Positions 1-11,100 of a stretch of DNA of 22,411 nt are shown in pieces; positions within the stretch are counted from its first letter, which is position 1, and each line of letters starts with the position of its first letter. Source of the DNA: Carex sylvatica (lineage: Eukaryota > Streptophyta > Magnoliopsida > Poales > Cyperaceae); NCBI GenBank assembly GCA_964058845.1, contig CAXKVR010000559.1, forward strand, positions 1 through 22,411, read 5' to 3'. The translations under genes and the position numbers were made by a program. The notes under the pieces are model-generated. The model saw only the letters and a list, made by a program, of their open reading frames with translations, searched no databases and was not told the origin of the DNA.

Positions 1-256
1 GCTCCAATGGTCCTTCGATGGAAGGTACCACATTAAGTTCCTCAATTAACTTCTTGATCCAAACACCCTCTTTGCTGGCTTCAGCAGCAACCATCACCTC
101 TGATTGGGTTGTTGAGTCAGCCGTTGTTGATTGTTTGAAACTTCTCCAACTAACGGCACCCCCATTCAAAATGAAAACATACCCAGATTGCGATCGCTTA
201 TCATCATAATTGGTCGCAAAACTTGCATCGGTGTAGCCTTCTACAACGAGCTCCAT
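1..256 (-). pseudogene. Ty1/copia retrotransposon pol fragment (RNase H domain)
   Basis: Read on the minus strand, 256 down to 1 is one open frame of about 85 codons that continues beyond the window edge. It shows the copia RNase H signature: GYTDASFA, then KRSQSGYVF, GGAVSWRSFKQST, and an acidic SEVM segment where most copies read EAEYMA. The TDAS aspartate and SEVM glutamate correspond to expected catalytic acids. In copia elements this domain is the C-terminal part of pol and degrades the RNA strand during reverse transcription. The frame stops matching at about 256, where an unrelated AT-rich repeat begins, so this is a truncated copy. No LTR is visible. Family assignment is firm, intactness beyond the edge is unknown. 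Confidence 0.85.
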
Positions 257-490
257 TTTTCCCCCATAATCGGATATCCGTTTTTTATAATAGTGAATAA
301 TATAATTTTATTCATAATACATATTAAATTATATAATATATATCTACTATTCGGATACGGATAATTAAAATTCAAAATCATATCCGTATCCGTATCCGTA
401 CGGATATTCAGATATCGGATATCCGTATTAAATTTTCGGATACGGAGTCAGATACGGTCGAATAATATCCAATCCGTTTGCACCCCTAGT
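257..490. repeat. GGATATCC-rich short element remnant, probably hAT-type MITE
   Basis: This AT-rich stretch is dense in GGATATCCG and CCGTATCCGTATCC motifs on both strands. Its right end, read on the minus strand, is CTAGGGGTGCAAACGG. Ends of the form (C/T)AGGGGTGCAAACGG are common on non-autonomous hAT-like elements of plants (family knowledge). The left side abuts the copia fragment without a matching terminal repeat, so the element looks truncated. No coding capacity is visible. Confidence 0.5.
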
Positions 491-1176
491 GGATGCATTT
501 CTGTTCTAGAGCAGTTCTGAGTTTTTGATAGAAGTTTTAAAAAGAAATGCGGGACATGTCTACATTGATGGGTTACATAGATTGATAGATATAGGCTTTA
601 GAGTAAGTTTAGTGAGCTGTTTGGTGATGTAAAACTCGATATAGCCCCATAATGGTCATCGGATGTAAATATATGGGTTGGTTATAAAAAACCAAGGCAG
701 TATCCCGTGTACTACTGTTAAAAAAATACAGTACAAAACACAAAACTGCTTTGAGACAACTTAAACCACAAGTAGCTTTCTACATTTCATTTTTACTGCA
801 AGGGGAGCACTTAGGATGAAGTCAGATCAAACAGCTCTCCATCCTCGGAAGAGGTCAACAGAAACTAAGAGCTTGCGATGGCAAATGATGCCAAATTTAC
901 AACAACAAAATTACTCTATGTTCCTTTCTGTGACCTTTCATTCATATAGTCAGTTGAAAAAAAAAAGCAAATGGAACAACAAATGCTCCTAGTCCTAGTA
1001 TGCCTCTAAACCAAAATCCCTCCTGCAGTCAACCAGCTCACATTTCTGTACCAAGAGGTGGAGAAAACAAGAGAGCACAAAAAAAAGGTGGGTCAAGGAG
1101 AGATCCGGAGCAGAAGGTATCAAAAGAGATTATCTTGGTGCCATGTTATGTCACAGACCAACTGCATAGCCTTGTC
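491..1176. other. Intergenic sequence and 3' untranslated region of the SEC14-like gene
   Basis: No gene is visible here. The part next to 1176 must contain the 3' untranslated region of the minus-strand SEC14-like gene. I could not fix the poly(A) site: there is no clear AATAAA on the minus strand close to the stop codon. Confidence 0.4.
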
Positions 1177-4100
1177 CTATGCGCAAAACCTCCGTCTCTG
1201 CAACAGACGCGTTATTTCCAGATCAGATCTTTTTATATAAGCAAAAAAAAAATATATTTTTTCTTGAAAATTGAAGTTGTATACTAGAGAGATACGTACT
1301 CTGAGGCTTGCTTCCTGTGCAGCCTTTAGTGTATCGGCCATCTCCATCTGTTGTATCACTGTTGCATGCAGGACCTACAAAGGCAAAAAGGTAAAACATC
1401 TAAAGACCAGCAACATAAAAAAGTAGCCAATACATCTGTAAGCAAACATGCATAGCTAACTGAGAACAGAAAAGGTAGAATTCTTTCTGCTGGCATATTA
1501 TCCAAAAAAACATAATCCCTACAAACAAAAGCATAAGATAAAACAACAGAGCTATTCATAAGCTCTCCATCAAATGGCATGGAGGGAGCTGAAGAATTAG
1601 TAATATTATAAAATTTAATTAAAAGCAATACCCCCAAACTCACCTTCTTGGTTTTGTCAAGGTCATGCTCAATACCCTTGATTCTATCAAATGATTCCAG
1701 AAGCACACGGTCTTTCTCCCTTGGAATCTCTGGGGGCTTATTCATAAGCTGATTGAAAATAGACTCGAGCCGATCAAGCCGTTCCAAGCATGGGTCTACA
1801 TTCAACTCAGTAGTCTGTCGTACAACTGGCTGATTAACAGCCGGTGAGGGGGACTGTTGAGCTTGAGCCTGCATGGCATATGGTGATGAATGTACCGGTC
1901 TTCTGACTTGTCGAGTAGAGAAGTCTCGAATAATGTTCCAAAGTTTTATTAATAACACAAACATTGCTTTAACAATATACCATGGAGTGCTTTCACCATC
2001 TGTGTCATTTTGCAGAACTGGAACTGGTCGACCTAATATCATCAAATCAGACAAAACAGCATGTTTAATCCATGCCAGGATCACAAATATGCATGAAATT
2101 GTAAAGTGCAAGTATAAAAAAACTAGCCACCTGTGGGAGTGTGTGCAGTTGCATTGGACAAAGCATTTCGCTGAATGCTCAGTCTTCGCTCAGATTCATG
2201 TGAAGTTGTTGTACTTGTTGAAGTACTCCCTTGAGCAGCATTTAAAGGCTTTTCTGTACAAGTAGGCCTGTCATTGCAACTATAGTACGTGGTAGCATCT
2301 GATCCACTAACCTGGTCAGCAGTAACAGAAGCATTTAAATTCAGTGCTCAGATGCAGCATTTTAAGAAAAGATAAATGAAAGGATGTTAGTGGTAGGGTT
2401 AACGCTTCTCTACTGACCAGTAAACGTTGCAGGCCAGTTTGGTGAGACCTAGATATATAAAATTATATGCCATATTTATAAAGTACAAGATACAATCAAT
2501 TAGGAGGAAAACTTCACTTGTAAACTCTTTTTTGATGAATTAGCAAACAGAAAAACAAACTGCCGTATATTCAGGTAAAATTAAAGAAAGCGTGTTTGTG
2601 GTGTGCATTTGTGTAGTAGTATCAGATAAAAGCCCAACCAGGCCAAACTCATCATTATCCATTATTAGTATATAAAAGTTACCTCTTCACGAACAGGAGT
2701 AAGACGGGCATAGTCAAAAATTCTAGAAGCAACTGGAGAACCGGCATCATCAACTTCTGGTTTCGATTCACTATTTGCGGTTTCACCAATTCTTCTCTGT
2801 TGTGTTAAAAAAAATGTCTATATTATTATTATTACATAATTGGACCTAACGAACAGAAAGGATTACAGTATGAAACCAGCATGAACCAGAATCGTACGGC
2901 ATAACCTATAATTAAGAATAACAAGAAACCAAACACCAGCCAGTACCAAACCAGGACATTACTATCCGTGGTACTCATACTGGGATTGACATTGGTACTC
3001 AGTATAGTTACACAGTTGCATACCGTTCTTCTTGTCTTTAGAGGATCCAATCTGAAGGATGGATCACTAGTCTCTTCTCCACTGGATGCTAGTCTTGCTT
3101 CTTCCCTCAATGTAGCTGAATCTATCCCATGCACAAGCTATATATGCCGCAGATTAAAAAACAAAAGGTAAGCAAAAATAACTTCAGGTAAAAACACGCT
3201 TTTCTGCAGTAATCCAACTAGCATTTCTTAAATGCTTCTTCCAATAGTATATCAAAATGAATTACCTTTTGAATAACAGGATCATTCCATGGTCCCCTGT
3301 TAGATTTAAGGCAACCTCCCTGATCTATGCAAGTACATGAGCCACCAAGAAAATCCGGCAATTGGCTGAAAAACAATTTGCTAGCTTAAACCAATGATCA
3401 ATATTTGATTGATATCACAACATTGAAGAGTACTGAATTGTCATGAATTATACAGTCATAGAAACCTGGGATCAATAGCTTCAAACAGCCTGCTCTGGAA
3501 CTTGTTACCAAGCATCTGTAAGCAATATCAAATAATTTTATTTAATTAACATGAAAACGGTGCCAAAGCAACATGGAAGAGGGAAATAAAATACACACAA
3601 ATAGCAAAACAAGAATATCATGTTTGGTCTCGCTGGTGAATATAGAAAACTGAACCACACAAATAGCACACAAGGGCAAAGCACCTGGTTGTTACAGTAC
3701 AGAGATAGCTCTGCGGCAAGACCATAAGCTTACCTTGATATCTATTTGGTACCGAACAATTAGGAAATTGACTTACATGTATCTTGGATGCAGTTTTGGG
3801 GTCGATAAATCCCTTAACGCTGCTCCAAATTAACTTGAATGCAGATCCCGCATTGACAATGAACATTTGATGCATCGTCTGAATTAATCCAAGTCTTTCA
3901 ATTTACTTCTGATAACCAACAAATTGGAGGATAATCACACATTTACAAAAGTCAAAATTACCTCAGGATAGTAATTGCTGTCTATTTTTAGGACTTGAAA
4001 TACTAGATCTCTTGCTGTCTTTCCAAAATTCTTTAAACCCTGCATTTCTCAATTCAAGGAGACGCATATTAGAAGAAAAAACAAAAAGAAGGAACTATTG

Positions 4101-5986
4101 TTGGGACAACCTTTTGTGAGGCACACTAACATCCTGACATGTCAGAGAGAGAACATCAGGAAAATTATAAGAAATGAAACAAATTTTCTAAGCAATTCAC
4201 TTCCTGCAAGCAGAAATTATAACAAGAAAACTATACATTAAAGAAATGGTATAGTAAAGCTAACAGTAAAAAACGTACCACACCCTGCACGTCCAATATA
4301 GAAGTGGTAGAATCAATGTGGCGCTTCACAGCAAGTGAACAAGCAGGAAACCTTTCTTTGAAGGCTCTTTCAAATTCTTGAACATGATACTTGATGTAAC
4401 GCTCAATAGTGGTCGCTTGTACCACTTTAGCTGGTTCAACCTTGCCAAGCCTCTCTATGTACACAGGTCGGCCCTCCCTATCTACCCCGTGGTACCCATG
4501 AGGATAGTGGGCTTGCACCTCCTCTAATTCTTCGAAATGAAAATCCTAAATACATATTTTGGGAAGTACAGAACATAGTAAAAAAAAGTGAACAGCTAAT
4601 ATTCTTTAGAAGAAATTGTCAAACAAAGAAGACAGGCACGCTAATTTTTCTAAAGAACAAATTGTAAGCATAATAACACAAGTTACTAGGATTTCAAAGA
4701 AAATTCATGTTCCTGTTTTTAGTGGATTAAGTCAAAGAGACCCATCTATACTTAAACAAAATATCTTGACTAGCTAATATAAATATAAAATTTGCATGCA
4801 CCGAATGTAAGAAAGGTTCCTAGCATTTTTGCATGGCTACAACTCCCTTCTAAAGAACAAAAATCCAAATTAGAGGAGCTCGTGGAAGTGGGATTTAAAA
4901 AAAAAAAAAAAAAGGTGTCTCTGGAAGGAATAAGTCAAATATAATGAAGGCAAAAATAATTGACTAAGAAATATAACTAATAATATTGCATATGCTTCTG
5001 ACATAAAACAAGCTAGGAGCTTCCTACATGAACACCACTGATACGATTATATTGTTTTGCCGGTTCTGGCTACTAATGGCACCTTTTTTGTACACTCAGA
5101 CTGCAAAGAATATACATAAAACATTGGTACAAAATCTAATTATTACCTCCAGGATGGTGTCAGCACCAAATTCCTTTCTCCATTTTAGCATCTCACGCCA
5201 CATTTGGGTCGCCTTATCAACATCAAGCTTTCTGGCTTTCAGAAATCTGAAGGGAGAAGAAACAAATAATTCACCACTATGTTGCTTTAAATATTGTCCT
5301 TCTAAACAATCTATTAGATTTTCTTCCTGTTTCTGATACTATACCAGGATTGTATAGTACAAACTGACCAACCAATGGTGTGCCCCAAAACAGAGAAAGC
5401 AATAAGCAAAAAAATTCAAGGGAAAATAAGTATTGCTACAAGGTATGAGTCCCCAAAAAATCAAAAAAGAAGTTCACCTTAGCATCATGTGATAATCATC
5501 ATGTTTCTCTGGCAATAAATCATTGAGAACAAGTGTATCTCTAAATGCATTAACCGCTTGTTCTTCTCCCGGATCTCTGACATCTTCAATAGAAATCGAA
5601 GGAAATCTATAGTGGACTTTCCTTTTCCCTCTTTTTTTGAGAGAATGTGTGAGTTTGGTTGAGGCATTTAATGCCTTCTTCTTTAAAGATGCCATCTTTG
5701 TTCTCCTTCTCTCATCCTCTGAGTTTTCAACATCTGATCTTCTATCTTTTCTTTCATCATTGCTGAAGGATATTTCAATTGCATCTCCATGATTTCCTAC
5801 AAAAGTAAAACAGAGTAATTGAATCTTCAATAAAAAAAAAATGGAATAAACTTAATTTTATAAATTCATAAGAACATTTCTAGCTTTACAAGTCTGATCC
5901 CAAATGAAGGTCGTAAATAAAATGGCAAGTTACAAATCGTAGTTTTAGCTACTCAGAAAAAATTCTAACTTTGTCATACCTGACAT
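1177..5986 (-). CDS. SFH: SEC14-like phosphatidylinositol transfer protein (SFH family, CRAL-TRIO plus nodulin-like tail)
   Basis: Fourteen coding exons join in phase on the minus strand: 5980-5986, 5478-5796, 5147-5246, 4279-4545, 3962-4039, 3777-3878, 3466-3515, 3266-3365, 3024-3137, 2683-2796, 2131-2311, 1644-2032, 1300-1374, 1177-1197. All introns are GT-AG. The product is 638 residues, normal for plant Sec14-nodulin proteins. Residues 20-85 are charged ([23 protein letters not shown]). CRAL-TRIO_N lies around 85-140 ([14 protein letters not shown]). The lipid-binding fold spans about 150-320 ([11 protein letters not shown] 167-177, [36 protein letters not shown]). A linker carries LTPVREE. 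A hydrophobic stretch follows at 495-511, then an amphipathic C-terminus (560-632) ending in basic RRRRFCA. The family exchanges phosphatidylinositol and phosphatidylcholine and supports phosphoinositide signalling in polarised membrane growth. The start is the ATG seven bases before a splice junction. No stop or frameshift is seen. Splice sites are inferred, not tested. Confidence 0.9.
3719..3752 (-). pseudogene. Possible decayed duplicate of SFH exon 7
   Basis: Within the intron after coding exon 6 (which ends at 3777), an in-frame stretch reads [10 protein letters not shown]. It resembles the start of the exon used here ([10 protein letters not shown]) and the more usual family form LGNKYQSKL. 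It lies only 24 bases past the donor and lacks an AG acceptor (TTCG precedes it). Using its GTAAGC as donor would put TAA in frame after joining to the next exon. I therefore annotate the donor at 3776. The similarity is short and may be chance. Confidence 0.3.
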
Positions 5987-6076
5987 TTTTTCAGCCGAGA
6001 AGATTGGATATTTTTAACCGTGTCCTTGAGAAGTCTTATATTAAATATATATGCTTCTTTCTGCACACTTCCATTT
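5980..6076 (-). other. SFH leader exon 2 with start codon and upstream ORFs
   Basis: Minus-strand acceptor TTCTTACAG precedes 6076 and donor CAG|GTATGAC follows 5980. The exon is 97 bases and only its last seven (ATG TCA G) are coding. Joined to leader exon 1 it creates two short overlapping upstream ORFs. One starts ATGCATGTG at the end of exon 1 and stops in this exon after 16 codons. The other starts ATGGAAGTG at 6074 and stops after 12 codons. Such upstream ORFs often reduce translation of the main frame; that effect here is inference. Confidence 0.65.
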
Positions 6077-6882
6077 CTGTAAGAAAAATATATTATGTTC
6101 AGCTTTTCAGACGGTAATTAAAAATATCAGGGGGTAAAAATGAATAAAGTGAGGCAGAGCCAAAGCCTGAGCAGCGCATTGCGCCGAGACAAACCGGAAA
6201 AAGAAAAAGGACAGGTCGATTAAAGCCGATTCTGTCAGAGGGTTTAAAACACACAAAATTTAATTGAGAAAATAAAGAAGAAGAAAACAAAGCTCGGAAA
6301 CGAATTCAAGTGAACCAAGGAAACCCGAGATAGAAGATTTTAAGCTTGAGGCTTTCTAACGGGAATCTATTAAGCTTGAGGGGAAGAAAAGAAACTCAAC
6401 GTAACTGTAAAATATTGAAATTTATATAAGCAAATAATCCAAAACCCAATGCAGATTGAAATACGTAGATTTTAGAGATCCTAGATCTAAATAAAAATGA
6501 TTTTTCTCACACCCGTTGTTAGTACATGAAACACAGTTCGAAAATTTACATCAATATTATTAAGAAAAAAAGCTGGACGGAAGTACCAAATTCCTTCTTT
6601 TAAGAACAAAAATATTTGACAAAATATTATTAAAAACGGCACAGCAACAGCGAAAGCCAATAAAACAGCGAACGAGTAAATGCTGCGATATTCGTCTTAA
6701 AAATCGAGAACAGATCTGTTACGATTACCGTGATAGAAACCCCATAGTATCAATTACAATCACACAAAAACAAACAGAGAAACAGGATAAGAGAATGGGG
6801 ATCGAGATCGAGATGAAGATCACAAACCGGCAATGGAGAATCTGGAGGTAGAAGTTGAAAGGGTGAAATTGAGATTCTCTAC

Positions 6883-7050
6883 CTGCTGCACATGCATCTC
6901 TGTTTCCCTCTTTTACGTTCTTCTTTTGCTTGCTTGACGCTCTCGGTTTGTGTTTTGAATAAGAAAAATAAATCGGGAAATTCCAGTCGAAGCTCTCTAT
7001 TAATTCCAGTTGAAGCTCCTCTCCTCTCTCTCTCTGTCTCCCGGGAGCCT
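6883..7050 (-). other. SFH 5' leader exon 1 (approximate 5' end)
   Basis: Minus-strand sequence is rich in GAGAGA (plus-strand CTCTCTCTCTCTGTCTC at about 7025-7040), typical of plant 5' leaders. It ends at a good donor, GCAGCAG|GTAGAG, at 6883. Splicing to 6076 would remove an 806-base intron from the 5' untranslated region. Long first introns in leaders are common in constitutively expressed plant genes. The transcription start is not defined by sequence; 7050 is a guess and it may lie up to about 7200. Confidence 0.5.
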
Positions 7051-7189
7051 CTGTTTGGTTGTTACTTGTTAGAGTGGCGACTGTTTTTTTTCCTTTCCTT
7101 TTTTTTCTCTTTTTTGTATCTAATTGTTTTTGCGAAAGACACTTTAGTACTTTACCCACTTGCAGTTCTTTACAGATACCTACTCTAAA

Positions 7190-7246
7190 TGACGTGGCTT
7201 CTTTGTACACAATTTCTACTCCGAACTATCTGCTCCTTCATTGGTT
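7190..7246 (-). promoter_or_regulatory. Core promoter motifs of the SFH gene (CCAAT and ACGT-core box)
   Basis: On the minus strand there is CCAAT at 7246-7242 and CCACGTCA at 7197-7190, which combines a TGACG and an ACGTGG bZIP-type core. Both lie between the gene's leader and the MULE that begins at 7273. A weak TATA-like GATATATTTT sits on the target-site duplication. The element therefore inserted at the outer edge of this promoter. Motif function is inferred from position only. Confidence 0.4.
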
Positions 7247-7263
7247 ATTTTAATTTTGGCTAA

Positions 7264-7272
7264 AATATATCG
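7264..7272. repeat. Left 9-bp target-site duplication of the MULE
   Basis: AATATATCG directly precedes the left TIR and AAAATATCG directly follows the right one, matching at 8 of 9 bases. Mutator-superfamily insertion characteristically duplicates 8-11 bp, most often 9. Confidence 0.8.
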
Positions 7273-7500
7273 CGGCCATTTTTATTAATACCCAAAAAAC
7301 AAAATTAAATTTTAAAAATAACCTTAACCAATTTTTTTTTTAAAAATAACCCAACCGCCCGGGCCCGGGGCGGCCCAAAAAACAACCAACCCGCCTGGGC
7401 CTCGGGCGGGCCACAGAGAGACCAAACCGCCCCCACTGCGGGCGGTCCAGTGGTGAGCAAACCGCCCCAGGGGCGGGCGGTCCACTATGCATGCATTAAA
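7273..7500 (+). repeat. Left terminal inverted repeat of the MULE
   Basis: It begins CGGCCATTTTTATTAATACC and pairs with the reverse complement of 17444-17671, with about four mismatches plus a T10/T11 difference. The outer 85 bp are AT-rich with a TTTTAAAAATAACC motif repeated. The inner part is very GC-rich and contains four successive palindromic blocks at about 7356-7374, 7390-7411, 7427-7446 and 7461-7480. Similarity to the other end fades after TATGCATGCATT. In MULEs the TIR holds transposase binding sites and the promoter of the adjoining gene. Confidence 0.92.
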
Positions 7501-8135
7501 CACCTCTCCTGGCTCCATTATTTGTAAACGAGGTCAGAGAAAGATTTTACTGTTTGAGAGCGATTTTACTGTTTGAGGGAGGCGATTTTTAGGCGATTTT
7601 ACTGTAGCAGAAGGTATGTTTTTTTTATTTTTTATTATAGCAATTACTGTTCTATTATATGTAACTTAACTGTCGCAATTACTATAGCAATTACTGTTCT
7701 ATGTAATTACCGTATCAATTACTGTTCTATGTAATTACTGTAGCAATTACCGTAGCAATTACTGTTCTATGTAATTACTGTAGCAATTACTGTTCTATAT
7801 AATTACTGTAGCAATATTTTTTTATTTTTTCTAATTAGATTACTGTACCCGTTATAATACCATATTTCTTAATGAAAACCAACTATTTTTTTTTCATTTC
7901 TTAATTTTTTTTAATTTCATTTAGTCAGAAATAATTTGATTAATTAATTATTGATTTTTAACAATCTAAAGTTCTATACATTGATTGAGTTCTATATTTA
8001 TCTTCTTCTTTTTCAATTTATTCAATTTTTTTTTTAAATGAAACTCAAAAATTGATTGAAGCGAATCTCAGATATCTATATCTATTATTGATGTACAATT
8101 ACTGTAATACTTATAAAGTTATTTTTTAAATGTAG
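7501..8135 (+). other. Transposase leader exon and 5' untranslated intron
   Basis: Just inside the TIR, 7501-7613 carries GATTTTACTGT three times and ends at a good donor, AAG|GTATGT. An intron of about 522 bp (7614-8135) would end at AAATGTAG, 15 bases before the transposase ATG. Its first part is a short repeat array and the rest is T-rich. The exon start is not defined; the promoter is presumably in the TIR. The splice sites are inferred. Confidence 0.5.
7636..7816 (+). repeat. ATTACTGTA-type short tandem repeats, about 28-bp unit
   Basis: About five imperfect copies of a unit built from GCAATTACTGTTCTATGTA lie in the transposase leader intron, with small insertions between copies. The ACTGT core also recurs in the preceding leader exon. 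Function unknown. Confidence 0.8.
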
Positions 8136-8150
8136 TTTGTTAAGAAAAAG

Positions 8151-11100
8151 ATGTTAGTTGCATTGTATGTGGGCGGCAAGTTACAAAAGAGTGAAGATGG
8201 CGTGCAGTACACGAAAGATGCTGCATTTGGCTTCGAGATTAATGAAAATACCACATTTCAGGCACTTAAAGAGCTAATATACGAAAAGACTGCTGTAAAC
8301 CCCAACAGGTATGAAATAGAATTGGCTACACGGATTGACAACTCACGTGGGGTGGGGGGTAGACCTTACTTTGTGAGGTTTCCAATAACAGATGCGAATT
8401 TGTGGAGAGTTGTGTACACTCAATTTGCGGCCAGTGGGGTCCAGGTAATGGACATATATTCGAAGAGGGTTCCCCGGGCTAGGGCTGGACCTTCAAGTAC
8501 TACTAGGGCTGGACCTTCAGGTTATGAAAATTCAGGTTATGACAGCCAGGGGTACCAGCAGCACTCCCCATATGACAGCCAGGGGTACCACCAGCACTCC
8601 CCATATGACAACCAGGGATACCACCAGCACTCCCCTTATGACAACCAGGGGTACCACCAGCACTCCCCTTATGACAACCAGGGGTACCACCAGCACTCCC
8701 CTTATGACAACCAGGGGTACCACAACTCTCCTGAAAATACTGAAGAGTTACCACCACCACCCAGACAGACACCCATAATCCCTAGATTTCCAACTATGCC
8801 AGAGTCAGGACCGGTACCCGTTAATCGAACTGATATTGATATTGATGTTGATGCTATTGATGCCATACCAGAAAGGGAAATGGAAACGGGGGATGAATAC
8901 CAAGGGGTTTGGGAATCTGATGACTTATCAGATGGTGATGCAAATATACTAGGTTTATCCAGGGCAGAAAAATTCCCGATTAGAGGTCGGGGAAATAAGC
9001 ATCCGGTCACCACATTCAACGATACTACAGCTTTCGAAGAGGCAGACATTAGTTTCTTTGGTCCTCGTGTTAAATACAATCAGGAACTTGCCGCAGGGCA
9101 ACTTTATACAAACATAGACGAACTTGTAAAGAAAATCAATGAGACCCATGTACACGGCAACTGGGAATATAAAATAAACAAAAGGGAGCGAACACGGTTA
9201 GTTGTGCTATGTAAAACTCACCCGCGGTGCGAGTTTCGCCTTTATGCAACCCCTGCGGGTTCAGGAGAAGCATGGATGATTAGGAAGTGTGAACCACCTC
9301 ACACATGTAAGTCTGCATCCACAAGGACAGACCATGCACAGCTGACGGCATCACTAATTGCCGATGCAATTGAGGAGGACATTAAGTTGGATCCATCGAT
9401 GAGCATCAAGGCGGTGGCTAGAACCGTCAGACACAAATACAAATATGTAATCCCAAAATACAACAGGCTGTGGAGAGGTCGTGAACTTGCGGTTTGCAGA
9501 ATATTCGGTAGTTGGAAGGATTCATACGGCTATCTGGCACCATTGCTCCAGGCCATGGCAAGTACAAACATCGGGACCGTATATGAACTATGGCATGGCC
9601 CTTTTTTTGATAAGGATGGAGTACTAATAGAGGGAGCTCAACAATTCAAGGGCATAGCATGGGCTTTTGGGGCTTGTATCCAAGCTGTGCCATACATCAG
9701 ACCCGTTATCAGCATTGATGCATGCTTCATGTCCGGCCGTTATGAGGGGAGGCTACTGATAGCATGTGCATATGATGCTGAGAATCAGTTGTTACCTTTG
9801 GCCTTTGCAATTGTTCAGAAAGAGGATGGTGAGAACTGGGGATTCTTTATGCAGTTTTTAAGAAGACGGGTGATTGGGGAAGGAAAATTTTTCTGTGTGA
9901 TATCAGACCAGCACAAAGGAATAAAATATGTTTTTGATCGTGAAGATTACGGTTGGTCAACGCGTACTGGGCAGTGTGTGCACAGGTTGTGTATGCAACA
10001 CGTTGCGGAGAACCTTTCCAAGGCAACCGGAAATGACAAGTGGGTTCTAGAAACATTTAGACAAAATTGCAGAAAGAAAAAGCCGAGAAGGGTGGTAGAG
10101 ATGAGTAGAAATTTTGCAAAGGTATATACATTTCAATTGTTTACATATATTATTTTATTTTTTGAAAACTGTTTTTTCAGTACAATTATTTACTCATATT
10201 ATTTTATTTTCTTATTTTTTTTAGTACATGCCAAAGGCAAATCTCTACTTAATGAAGGTGGGCAAAAATAATCCCAGAGATGTAAACGAAGATGCAGCAT
10301 ACGAGAAAATATATCAATCCCGTGATGGAGGTTGGCGTTGGGGAATTATGACCACCAACGGGTCGGAGTCGCTGAATGCAGTCTTCAAGCAGAGTCGGAT
10401 GTTGCCCGTGGCTGCAGTTGTAGAAGACACATTCTACAAGTTAAATGCCTGGTTTCAAGAACGGCGTGCTAAGGCCGCAGAATTAATAAGGATTAATCAG
10501 TCATTTTCAACAAGGGTGGAGGAGAAACTAAGACAACACAGGGACAAAGGTGCAACTATGACCGTGATCCCGATGGGTAATGATGGTACTGAATTCGAAG
10601 TGCAAAATCCAAATGAATATGTTCCTACCAGTCGCAAACCAGATGGCACTATGGAGTTTGTGAAGAGGGCTTGCAAGTACGTGGTTAAATTCGGAGATGC
10701 CAGGGCGGTAACCTGTACATGCCAAGGACCCCAACTAAGTCACATACCCTGTAGTCACGTGATGGCTGTATGCCGAGTGAGGAACTACTGTGAGGATCAC
10801 TATGTTGCTGACATGTATCGTACCGATTACCTTGCTTCCACTTGGGGTGGATCTTTCCATTCTTATCCCGATCAGCATGAGTGGCCTGCATATGTCGGTG
10901 ATAGAATACTTCCTTCAGAAGGATGGATAAGAAAGGGGAGGAGGAGACACAAGCGTGTTGTAATGACCATGGACGAGATGGGTGGTAGGCGACCGTCGGG
11001 AAATCGGGCTCGCCGTTCTGTTTCTGACAGGCGCACGGCAGGTATGTAGCATTGTACGAAATTCATTTATGATCTTATTATATTACTAACTGAATTGTGT

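Noticed and set aside
1177..5986. SFH gene as a pseudogene
   Set aside because: All fourteen exons join in phase with GT-AG sites and keep conserved motifs; there is no internal stop.
7324..7518. Open frame in the left TIR, and its mirror at 17458-17700
   Set aside because: It arises from GC-rich TIR sequence lacking stops, and the same frame appears in the other TIR as a mirror; there is no known family.
8503..8778. Repeat-rich frames overlapping the transposase in other frames and on the other strand
   Set aside because: They are shadows of the 33-bp repeat; a multiple-of-three period keeps all frames open.
10122..10224. Read-through of the transposase frame to a stop at 10271
   Set aside because: The inserted residues are hydrophobic and AT-rich, and GTATAT/TTTAG sites restore the frame exactly (657 codons, phase 0) into the conserved transposase core.
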